The notes under the pieces were generated by a model, which was not told the origin of the DNA, did not search any database, and was given only the letters and a program-made list of their open reading frames with translations. From Afipia sp. (GTDB taxonomy: Bacteria; Pseudomonadota; Alphaproteobacteria; Rhizobiales; Xanthobacteraceae), in the NCBI GenBank assembly GCA_020056155.1, contig JAGVII010000647.1:1-6204 (forward strand): a stretch of DNA of 6,204 bases. Direction: 5' to 3'. A program made the translations under genes and the position numbers. Shown piece by piece: positions 1 through 6,204 of the stretch. Numbering within the stretch: position 1 is the stretch's first letter; every line of letters starts with the position of its first letter.

Positions 1-407
1 ACGAGTTCAGGCACCGAACGCTCGACCAGGTTGCCGACAGAGAGACGGTCGAGCGTCAGACGCGCGGCGCGAACGCGGCCGCCCGCGGTTTCGACGTCCA
101 CGCTGTAGTCGAGCAATTCCAGCGGCAGGCCGACCGCCTTCGCTGTCTCATAGGTCAGCACCACGGACGTCGCACCGGTGTCGATCACCATTGGTGTGCT
201 GACGCCGTTGATCTTTGCCCGTAACGAAAACTCTCCGCTGTCACCGCGTGCGATTTCCACATTGCGCGCCGGCTTCGCATTCAAGGTCTGGTCCGTGGCG
301 CGGATCAGCGCGCCTTTCATGCTGGCAAATGCGACGGGGTGGGACATCGAGAGCAGAAAGCCGACAGCGGACACCACGACAGCAATGATCATCAACCCGC
401 GCATCAT
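1..407 (-). CDS. Retropepsin-like clan AA aspartic protease (TIGR02281 type), N-terminal part
   Basis: The gene is cut by the left edge; 135 codons are visible. A short N-terminus (MMRG) leads into one hydrophobic segment (about residues 5-20), which probably anchors the protein in the inner membrane with the protease domain in the periplasm. After a linker, the domain starts near residue 49 and holds the single active-site motif D-T-G-A-T (D76-T80) preceded by a hydrophobic strand, the hallmark of retropepsin-like proteases that act as homodimers with one Asp per subunit. The later stretch with ETAGG (106-110) resembles the flap region. Two adjacent ATGs (407 and 404) could start it; 407 is chosen, with AGG about 6 bases upstream as a weak ribosome-binding site. 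It begins 16 bases after the DUF1289 stop, so the two are probably co-transcribed. The family is common in alphaproteobacteria; I know of no firmly established substrate. Confidence 0.85.
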   Translation of the reverse strand, partial: MMRGLMIIAVVVSAVGFLLSMSHPVAFASMKGALIRATDQTLNAKPARNVEIARGDSGEFSLRAKINGVSTPMVIDTGATSVVLTYETAKAVGLPLELLDYSVDVETAGGRVRAARLTLDRLSVGNLVERSVPEL

Positions 408-423
408 GCGGCACCTGTTATGA

Positions 424-654
424 TCAGGAGCCAGTCCGTCGTCCGGACGGTGACGCCGGAATTGGCAACCCGGCATCCAGCAGGCGCTGATGCAGCGTGG
501 CCATCACGGCGCGTCGCTCGGCGTTGTCCATTTTGTGCCAGCCCGCGATCTCGGGTAGGGTACGTCCGCAGCCCAGACAAAGCTTGGCCTTCGGATCGAT
601 GAAACACACGGCGATGCAAGGCGTCTCTTGTTTCGAGGTGGCTTCTTGGTTCAT
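424..654 (-). CDS. DUF1289 family small Cys4 protein
   Basis: A 76-residue protein matching the DUF1289 family, whose members are short and carry a CIxVC...CxGCGRT..EI..W signature. Here the cysteines are C13, C17, C26 and C29 (spacing CX3C-X8-CX2C), followed by GRTLPEIAGW and an R/A-rich helix. Four closely placed cysteines suggest a bound metal (zinc or an Fe-S cluster), but that is inference; the family has no settled function. The start is secure: reading upstream in frame there is no other start codon before a TGA stop. There is no clear Shine-Dalgarno sequence, which fits translation following the upstream kinase gene 42 bases away. The protease gene follows 16 bases downstream. The C-terminus is Pro/Ser/Arg-rich and probably disordered. 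Confidence 0.87.
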   Translation of the reverse strand: MNQEATSKQETPCIAVCFIDPKAKLCLGCGRTLPEIAGWHKMDNAERRAVMATLHQRLLDAGLPIPASPSGRRTGS

Positions 655-696
655 GGACGTTACTGATGGCCATTTTCATCGCTCGCGCAAGATCCT

Positions 697-2292
697 TTAC
701 AAGCCGGTTCCCGCATTCATGATCGGCTTGTAACGGGGGCGGCTTTTGTCGCCGGTCATTCCTTCCGGCGGTCGGTCGGGCTGCAGCGGCGGGGAATCGT
801 CGCGCATCGGCGCGAGGGCCGTCATCACGCGCTCCGGCGGATAAGTGACGATCACCTCGGTCCCGACGCGCAACGTCGACTTGAGCGTAAATGTGCCACC
901 GTGCATGTCGATGAGGCTTTTGGCGATCGGAAGGCCGAGGCCGGCGCCTTGCTCGGCGGATTTAATCGAGTTCGATCCCTGGCCGAACGATGCCAGCACG
1001 ACCGGAATCTCGTCCTCGGCGATGCCGGAGCCGGTATCCTTGACGCTGAGATATTGTCCGCCTGATGCCGTCCAGCCGACCTTGAGCCAGATTTCGCCGC
1101 CGGGCGGCGTGAATTTGATCGAGTTCGAGAGCAGGTTAAGGACGACCTGTCGCGTGGCGCGTTCGTCGCCCCAAAGCTTCGGCATATCCTGCTCGAACAC
1201 CTCGTGAATGGTGATGCCGCGGCTGGACGCACGAAGCTTCAGCAGGTGGTGGCAATCCGCGACGACATGAACCAGCGCTACGGGTTCTTCGTTGAGTTCG
1301 TAACGTCCGGCCTCGATGCGCGACAGATCGAGAATCTCGTTGATGAGGTTCAGCAGATGGACGCCGGAGTTATGAATATCTGCTGAGTAATCCTTGTAGA
1401 CCTCGACGGCATGCGGCCCGAAGATTTCGCTCTTCATCACCTCGGAAAATCCGAGAATGGCGTTCAGCGGTGTGCGCAACTCGTGGCTCATCTGGGCGAG
1501 AAAGCGCGACTTCGAGACGTTGGCGGATTCCGCGCGATGGCGCGCTTCGTCCGAGATTGCCTTGGCCTGCTCGAGTTCGCCGATCAGCGCATCCTTTTCG
1601 GCGCGCGCCTCGAGCGTTGCAAGTGTTGTCGAATGCAAACGGTGAGCCAGCAGGGCGAAGTAACCCTCCGCCGTTACGGCGAGCGCCGCAAGAATATAAT
1701 CGTCGAAAGTGCCGCGAAGAACGAAGTTCATGGCAATAGCCGCCGACACCGGGACAGTCGCGGCAAAAGCCGCGATCGGCAGGCTCGCGGCCAGCATGCT
1801 CGACACCGCTATGACCAGCAGCATCACGAATAGCATCAGCGTGTTCGATACGACGTCGATACCCGACGGATGAATCAGAACCAGCGTCCATGCCAATCCA
1901 TAAAGCAGGTCCAGTCCTACAAAGCGTAGGCGCCATTTGCGCGTAATGGCGGGCGATGAGGACGTAACGGCAAGAAATTTCGAACAAAACCGGATGACGA
2001 TGCCGTGGATCGCGAGAATGCCGGCAGTCCAGATCAGGGCAGCGACGGGAGGAATCCAGAAGCTCGCCAGAATGCCGGTCGAAACCACGAGCAGGATGAC
2101 GACAAGCGAGGCCGAGATGCGTGTTTGCGCGTATTGCCGCAGCAATTCGTGGTCAAAGGCCGGGCGGGTGCCGCTGGTCGACGTCAGGCGGTCGCGCGCC
2201 TCGCGCACGCGCTGCGAGGCTGCCCGACGGCTCCGCGCCGGCGTTTCCGCCGATACAGCGGAAAGGTCTTTTTTGTCGGCGGGCTCACTCAT
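697..2292 (-). CDS. Membrane sensor histidine kinase, PleC/DivJ/PdhS-like
   Basis: A 531-residue kinase counted from the ATG at 2292. A charged, Arg-rich cytoplasmic N-terminus (1-55) precedes about six hydrophobic segments (60-218) without a large periplasmic loop, then a predicted coiled-coil linker (225-262). The HisKA domain has the H-box MSHELRTP with phospho-acceptor H270, followed by a segment resembling PleC and DivJ of Caulobacter (GFSEVM.SEIFGP, LINEILDLSRIEAG). The ATPase domain has the N-box (N390 in NLLSNSIKFT), G1 (D419 in DTGSGI) and G2 (GAGLGL, 449-454). A Pro/Arg-rich tail of about 45 residues follows; there is no receiver domain. It should autophosphorylate and pass phosphate to a separate response regulator, in this subfamily usually DivK- or PleD-like; the partner here is unknown. 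A TTG at 2316 would add eight residues, but it lacks a ribosome-binding site and the resulting N-terminus looks unnatural. DUF1289 follows 42 bases downstream. Confidence 0.92.
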   Translation of the reverse strand: MSEPADKKDLSAVSAETPARSRRAASQRVREARDRLTSTSGTRPAFDHELLRQYAQTRISASLVVILLVVSTGILASFWIPPVAALIWTAGILAIHGIVIRFCSKFLAVTSSSPAITRKWRLRFVGLDLLYGLAWTLVLIHPSGIDVVSNTLMLFVMLLVIAVSSMLAASLPIAAFAATVPVSAAIAMNFVLRGTFDDYILAALAVTAEGYFALLAHRLHSTTLATLEARAEKDALIGELEQAKAISDEARHRAESANVSKSRFLAQMSHELRTPLNAILGFSEVMKSEIFGPHAVEVYKDYSADIHNSGVHLLNLINEILDLSRIEAGRYELNEEPVALVHVVADCHHLLKLRASSRGITIHEVFEQDMPKLWGDERATRQVVLNLLSNSIKFTPPGGEIWLKVGWTASGGQYLSVKDTGSGIAEDEIPVVLASFGQGSNSIKSAEQGAGLGLPIAKSLIDMHGGTFTLKSTLRVGTEVIVTYPPERVMTALAPMRDDSPPLQPDRPPEGMTGDKSRPRYKPIMNAGTGL

Positions 2293-2369
2293 ATTTACGC
2301 GACAAATCCTGAACAAATGCGAATGGCACGCCGGTCGCGTGCATATTTCTGCCCGCTATTTCTGGCGCT

Positions 2370-2398
2370 AAATCATTAAGAGCTGGCTTAAAGGTCAA
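2370..2398 (-). promoter_or_regulatory. Candidate promoter of the histidine kinase gene
   Basis: On the minus strand TTGACC (2398-2393) is followed after exactly 17 bases by TGATTT (2375-2370), a good -35 box with a mediocre -10 box. This would place the transcript start near 2363, about 70 bases before the ATG at 2292. Two TTAA boxes lie inside the spacer, so a TTAA-binding regulator would occlude or remodel RNA polymerase binding here. The call rests on motif spacing alone. Confidence 0.3.
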
Positions 2399-2412
2399 TT
2401 TAATCGGGTTAA
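2376..2412. promoter_or_regulatory. Cluster of four TTAA boxes upstream of the kinase
   Basis: TTAA occurs at 2376-2379, 2388-2391, 2400-2403 and 2409-2412, with start-to-start steps of 12, 12 and 9 bases, roughly one helical turn each. CtrA, the alphaproteobacterial cell-cycle regulator, binds TTAA-N7-TTAA (an 11-base step), so the spacing is close but not canonical. The patch is markedly AT-richer than the surrounding GC-rich sequence and lies 84-120 bases before the kinase ATG, overlapping the candidate promoter. It may be a regulator site or simply AT-rich promoter DNA. Confidence 0.3.
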
Positions 2413-2468
2413 TAAAGCGTAAATTTCGATGTTGCCCGAGGCTTTCTGCTCTTGTCCCCAAAGACTGC

Positions 2469-2502
2469 AATGAGAAAGGCGGCACGTGATACCGTGCCGC
2501 CT
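2469..2502 (-). terminator. Intrinsic terminator of the hydroxyacid dehydrogenase gene
   Basis: A perfect 10-base inverted repeat (AGGCGGCACG at 2477-2486, CGTGCCGCCT at 2493-2502) encloses a 6-base loop. Read on the minus strand, the hairpin lies 26 bases after the dehydrogenase stop codon and is followed by TTTCTCATT, a short interrupted T-tract. The GC-rich stem and the position make it a likely terminator, which separates the dehydrogenase from the kinase gene on the same strand. Confidence 0.75.
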
Positions 2503-2528
2503 CGAATATCGATCTTTCCAAGATTTGA

Positions 2529-3398
2529 TTATCGCTCCAGCCGCGCCAGCAAGCTTGAGGTGTCCCAGCGCTTGCCATCCATCTTCTCGACTTCAGAATA
2601 GAAATTATCCACCAAGGCCGTCACGGGCAGGCTCGCGCCGTTGCGGCGAGCCTCCGCGAGGCAGATCGAGAGATCCTTGCGCATCCATTCGACGGCGAAC
2701 CCGAAATCGAACTTGCCCTCGTTCATGGTCTTGTAGCGGTTTTCCATTTGCCAGGACTGCGCGGCGCCTTTCGAGATGGTGTCGATTACGGCATGGACAT
2801 CAAGCCCGGCTTTCTTGGCGAAATGAATACCCTCCGACAGGCCTTCGACGAGGCCGGCGATGCAAATCTGGTTCACCATCTTGGTGAGCTGGCCGGAGCC
2901 GGCGGGGCCGAGCAGCTTGCACATCCGGGCATAGGACGCGATGACCGGCTCGGCCTGTTTGTAGGCCGCTTCGTTGCCGCCGCACATCACCGTCAGCACG
3001 CCGTTCTCAGCGCCTGCCTGGCCACCCGACACCGGAGCATCGATAAACTGAAATCCGTTCTTCGCCGCGGCCGCGTCGAGTTGCCGGGCAACCTCGGCCG
3101 AAGCGGTGGTGTGATCGACAAAAATGGAGCCGGATTTCATGCCCGAGAACGCTCCGTCGGCTCCGATGGTGACGGCCCGCAGATCGTCGTCATTGCCGAC
3201 ACAGGCCATAACAAAATCCTGCCCTTCCGCTGCAGCCTTCGGCGTTGCTGCGGCGCGACCGCCGAATTTTTCGGCCCATGCCTTCGATTTTGCAGCGGTG
3301 CGATTGTAGACGGTCACCTCATGACCACCCTTGGTGACCAGATGTCCCGCCATCGGGAAGCCCATGACGCCGAGGCCGAGAAATGCGACTTTTGCCAT
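2529..3398 (-). CDS. NAD(P)-dependent beta-hydroxyacid dehydrogenase (HIBADH/GarR family)
   Basis: A 289-residue soluble enzyme of normal length for the 3-hydroxyisobutyrate dehydrogenase / tartronate semialdehyde reductase family, which interconverts beta-hydroxyacids and semialdehydes. The Rossmann motif GLGVMG is at 8-13. The substrate-binding signature DAPVSGG is at 120-126, the catalytic lysine is K173 in GSGQLTKMVNQ, and a conserved K241-D242 pair closes the active site. The NRT at 32-34, at the end of the second strand, is the kind of sequence seen in NADPH-using members, so NADPH is the likelier cofactor. K-x-x-N-Q rather than K-x-x-N-N resembles E. coli GarR more than classical HIBADH, but the true substrate cannot be named. 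The reading frame stays open upstream to 3812, but that part is antisense to mrp; ATG 3398 begins the typical MAKVAFLGLG strand and has a weak AAAGAG ribosome-binding site. It stands alone, divergent from mrp. Confidence 0.9.
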   Translation of the reverse strand: MAKVAFLGLGVMGFPMAGHLVTKGGHEVTVYNRTAAKSKAWAEKFGGRAAATPKAAAEGQDFVMACVGNDDDLRAVTIGADGAFSGMKSGSIFVDHTTASAEVARQLDAAAAKNGFQFIDAPVSGGQAGAENGVLTVMCGGNEAAYKQAEPVIASYARMCKLLGPAGSGQLTKMVNQICIAGLVEGLSEGIHFAKKAGLDVHAVIDTISKGAAQSWQMENRYKTMNEGKFDFGFAVEWMRKDLSICLAEARRNGASLPVTALVDNFYSEVEKMDGKRWDTSSLLARLER

Positions 3399-3428
3399 AT
3401 CGTGCTCTTTGGGTTGCTGGAGTGTGTG

Positions 3429-3443
3429 GCCGGGTTTCCCGGC
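3429..3443. repeat. Short perfect inverted repeat in the divergent intergenic region
   Basis: GCCGGG-TTT-CCCGGC, a 6-base perfect stem with a 3-base loop, lies 31 bases before the dehydrogenase ATG in the region between two divergent genes. It could be an operator or a leader hairpin. A short GC palindrome is also expected by chance in this composition. Confidence 0.3.
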
Positions 3444-3492
3444 AGGTGGGATGGCAACAGCTATGCGAATGCGGGGCCACCTTGCAAGGCCG

Positions 3493-3520
3493 TTGACGGC
3501 GCATATGACGCGCGTATGAA
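3493..3520 (+). promoter_or_regulatory. Candidate sigma-70 type promoter of mrp
   Basis: TTGACG (3493-3498) and TATGAA (3515-3520) are separated by 16 bases, predicting a start near 3527 and a leader of about 40 bases before the GTG at 3568. A second, overlapping pair (TTGCAA 3482-3487, TATGAC 3504-3509, also 16 apart) sits 11 bases upstream, so the start could be either or both. Confidence 0.42.
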
Positions 3521-3555
3521 AGCTCCGCAGGCGACGGTCCCAACGGCCGCACGCT

Positions 3556-3560
3556 GGGAG
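3556..3560 (+). promoter_or_regulatory. Ribosome-binding site fixing the GTG start of mrp
   Basis: GGGAG lies 7 bases before the GTG at 3568, ideal Shine-Dalgarno spacing. The nearby ATG at 3561 is out of frame and too close to this site, so GTG is the supported start. Confidence 0.8.
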
Positions 3561-3567
3561 ATGTATT

Positions 3568-4683
3568 GTGGCAGTCGATAAAACCCAGGTTCTTGCGGCT
3601 CTTCGCGCCGTGACGTCGCCGCGCGGCGTAGCGCTGACCGACGCGAAAGTGCTCTCCGAAATCACTGCTTCGGACGGCAAGGTTTTCTTTTCGATCAATG
3701 TCGATGCCAACGAGGCGAAGGCGTGGGAGGAGGTCCGCGCCAGGGCGGAGGCGGCGGTCCGTGCTATTCCCGGGATCACGACCGCAATGGTTGCGTTGAC
3801 AGCCGAGCGCAAACCCGGCGCTGCCGCGGCTCCGGCGTCATCACATCAGCATTCGCACGGTGTAAAGCCTGTGGCACAGCACACGCCGCACGGCGCACCG
3901 TCAGATTCTCCGATGGGCAAGCAGGCTTCCATTCCGGGCATAGGCTCGATCATCGCCGTGGCGTCCGGCAAGGGCGGGGTTGGCAAATCGACCACGGCGC
4001 TCAATCTTGCCCTGGCGCTGCGCGACCTCGGCCTGCGCGTGGGTCTTCTCGATGCCGACATTTACGGTCCATCGGTGCCGCGCCTGACCGGGGTGCGTGA
4101 AAAGCCGACGCTTAATGACGCCAAGAAAATGGTTCCGATCATGCGCTTCGGGCTTCCACTCATGTCGATCGGCTTTCTGGTCGAGGAAGAGACCGCGATG
4201 GTCTGGCGCGGGCCGATGGTGATGTCGGCGATCCGGCAGATGCTGTGGGATGTCGCGTGGGGCGAACTGGACATCCTTGTCGTGGACATGCCGCCCGGTA
4301 CAGGGGATGCGCAACTGACGCTCGCCCAGCAGGTTCCGCTCCGGGGTGTGGTGATTGTTTCAACGCCGCAGGATCTTGCTCTGATCGATGCGCGGCGGGG
4401 GATCGCCATGTTTGACAAGGTCAACGTGCCCACTCTCGGGATCATCGAGAACATGAGCTATTTTCAATGCCCCGAATGCGGCACGCGCTCCGATATTTTT
4501 GGCCATGGCGGCGCCCGGCACGAGGCTGAACGGCTCAAGGTGCCGTTTCTGGGCGAAATTCCGCTGCATATGTCGATCCGGACCTCGTCGGATGCCGGCA
4601 CGCCGGTCGTCGACAGCGAGCCGGACGGCGTTCACGCCGCGATTTACCGCTCCATCGGCGAGCACATCAAAGGCAGGTTGTAG
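3568..4683 (+). CDS. mrp: Mrp/ApbC family iron-sulfur cluster carrier ATPase
   Basis: A 371-residue cytosolic P-loop protein of the Mrp/NBP35/ApbC family, which binds a [4Fe-4S] cluster at a dimer interface and delivers it to apoproteins using ATP. Residues 5-80 form a MIP18/DUF59-type domain. A linker (about 82-118) contains five histidines (H93, H95, H97, H105, H108). The deviant Walker A GKGGVGKST is at 134-142 with signature lysine K135 and P-loop K140. Also present are DADIYGPSVPRL (162-173), the MVWRGPM segment (211-217), the Walker B-like D240 in DMPPGTGD, STPQDLALID (265-274), and the cluster-ligating CPEC (C301, C304) in ENMSYFQCPECG. All key residues are present and the length is normal. 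The GTG start is supported by GGGAG 7 bases upstream. It is apparently monocistronic, divergent from the dehydrogenase and followed by a 180-base gap. Confidence 0.96.
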   Translation: MAVDKTQVLAALRAVTSPRGVALTDAKVLSEITASDGKVFFSINVDANEAKAWEEVRARAEAAVRAIPGITTAMVALTAERKPGAAAAPASSHQHSHGVKPVAQHTPHGAPSDSPMGKQASIPGIGSIIAVASGKGGVGKSTTALNLALALRDLGLRVGLLDADIYGPSVPRLTGVREKPTLNDAKKMVPIMRFGLPLMSIGFLVEEETAMVWRGPMVMSAIRQMLWDVAWGELDILVVDMPPGTGDAQLTLAQQVPLRGVVIVSTPQDLALIDARRGIAMFDKVNVPTLGIIENMSYFQCPECGTRSDIFGHGGARHEAERLKVPFLGEIPLHMSIRTSSDAGTPVVDSEPDGVHAAIYRSIGEHIKGRL

Positions 4684-4704
4684 TCGCGGCGGCGGTCATT
4701 TGAC

Positions 4705-4741
4705 GGCCTCAGAATGCCTCGTTTTAGCGTGATTTGAGGCC
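4705..4741 (+). terminator. Weak hairpin after mrp, possible terminator
   Basis: GGCCTCA (4705-4711) and TGAGGCC (4735-4741) form a 7-base stem with a 23-base loop. A competing arm, GCCTC at 4716-4720, can pair with the same right arm (GAGGC 4736-4740) across a 15-base loop. It starts 21 bases past the mrp stop but has no T-tract directly after it, so intrinsic termination is doubtful. No better terminator is visible in 4684-4850. Confidence 0.3.
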
Positions 4742-4812
4742 TATTCGACTTTGGTTTAATGCCTGCAGGAAGCAGTGTTACCGCATTTTCCGCCGGCCAA
4801 CTTCCGTGCTAG

Positions 4813-5952
<1,140 letters not shown>

Positions 5953-5979
5953 TTACGTTCAACTGAAGTTGTCTGAATG

Positions 5980-6015
5980 AACCCGGTCTCCGCAAGGAGG
6001 CCGGGTTTCTTTTTT
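5980..6015 (+). terminator. Strong intrinsic terminator after the first binding protein
   Basis: A 12-base-pair stem (5980-5991 with 5996-6007, one T-G wobble) is closed by a GCAA tetraloop of the stable GNRA class and followed by TTTCTTTTTT (6006-6015, its first two bases also forming the stem base). It starts 27 bases after the TGA stop. This is a textbook rho-independent terminator and should isolate the first binding-protein transcript from the second. Confidence 0.95.
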
Positions 6016-6128
6016 GCAGTGCGGTCAATGAAATCGGCATGGATATTCGGATGCGGTTGTTCCATGCTCTGGGTTCAAGCCACGAAAAGAAGGGCAAAAA
6101 CAGACAAATCACATTCAGGGAGTTATTC

Positions 6129-6204
6129 ATGAAACGTCGCGAGTTTATCAAAATCGCGGGTATCGGCGCAGCCGGTGCCGCGGTCGCTTCACCTGCCATC
6201 GCCC
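6129..6204 (+). CDS. Second Tat-exported binding protein, probable TRAP substrate-binding paralogue (5' end only)
   Basis: Only 25 codons are visible before the right edge. They encode a twin-arginine signal (RREFIK at 3-8, Ala/Gly-rich core, SPAIA at 21-25) that matches the signal of the preceding binding protein at 17 of 25 positions without gaps, including the same cleavage region. AGGGAG at 6117-6122 lies 6 bases before the ATG and supports the start. Position right after a TakP-like gene and the matching signal suggest a tandem paralogue, but no mature-domain residues are visible, so the family is inference. No convincing promoter was found between the upstream terminator and this gene, although one must exist unless read-through feeds it. 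Confidence 0.75.
   Translation, partial: MKRREFIKIAGIGAAGAAVASPAIA

Noticed and set aside
404..679. 91-codon minus-strand frame overlapping DUF1289
   Set aside because: It is a different frame over the same DNA; the DUF1289 frame carries the conserved cysteine signature.
2293..2316. TTG start for the kinase adding eight residues
   Set aside because: There is no Shine-Dalgarno sequence upstream and the added residues look untranslated; the ATG at 2292 gives a typical start, though its own ribosome-binding site is weak.
2376..2412. Canonical CtrA site
   Set aside because: No TTAA pair has the exact 7-base spacer of the consensus (spacers seen are 8, 8 and 5), so it is reported only as a TTAA cluster.
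2285..2578. 97-codon minus-strand frame across the kinase/dehydrogenase gap
   Set aside because: It overlaps the dehydrogenase end, the terminator hairpin and the kinase promoter region, with no family resemblance.
2748..3581. 277-codon open frame on the plus strand
   Set aside because: It is antisense to the well-supported dehydrogenase, runs across the divergent promoter region into the mrp start, and shows no recognisable domain; long open shadow frames are usual in GC-rich DNA.
3399..3812. N-terminal extension of the dehydrogenase frame
   Set aside because: The extension is antisense to mrp and the intergenic region and has no family resemblance; the enzyme's Rossmann strand starts at the ATG at 3398.

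Overview
This window reads as ordinary chromosomal DNA from an alphaproteobacterium, most likely a Hyphomicrobiales member of the Bradyrhizobium/Rhodopseudomonas/Nitrobacter/Afipia group. The reasons are GC-rich coding sequence, a PleC/DivJ-type histidine kinase, the DUF1289 plus clan AA aspartic protease pair, an Mrp protein with an N-terminal MIP18-type domain, and a Tat-exported TRAP binding protein of the TakP type. The lineage is inferred from family recognition, not from a search.

Layout, left half (minus strand). Three genes read leftwards with short gaps and are probably co-transcribed: a membrane histidine kinase (697-2292), a small Cys4 DUF1289 protein (424-654), and the N-terminal part of a membrane-anchored retropepsin-like protease that runs off the left edge (1-407). 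Upstream of the kinase is an AT-richer stretch holding four TTAA boxes and a candidate promoter. Next, still on the minus strand, is an NAD(P)-dependent beta-hydroxyacid dehydrogenase (2529-3398), closed by a good hairpin terminator.

Layout, right half (plus strand). The dehydrogenase is divergent from an Mrp/ApbC iron-sulfur carrier ATPase (3568-4683, GTG start with a strong ribosome-binding site). A 180-base non-coding stretch leads to a TakP-like TRAP substrate-binding protein (4864-5952), closed by a textbook intrinsic terminator. A second binding protein with a closely similar Tat signal begins at 6129 and is cut by the right edge.

How the genes relate. The window mixes several unrelated housekeeping functions: cell-cycle type signalling, Fe-S cluster assembly, hydroxyacid metabolism and 2-oxoacid-type uptake. 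Only the kinase/DUF1289/protease trio and the tandem binding proteins look like functional groupings. I found no CRISPR array, insertion sequence, tRNA, rRNA, phage gene or convincing new system. The points most worth a second look are the phased TTAA cluster before the kinase, the tandem binding proteins separated by a terminator, and the His-rich linker in Mrp.
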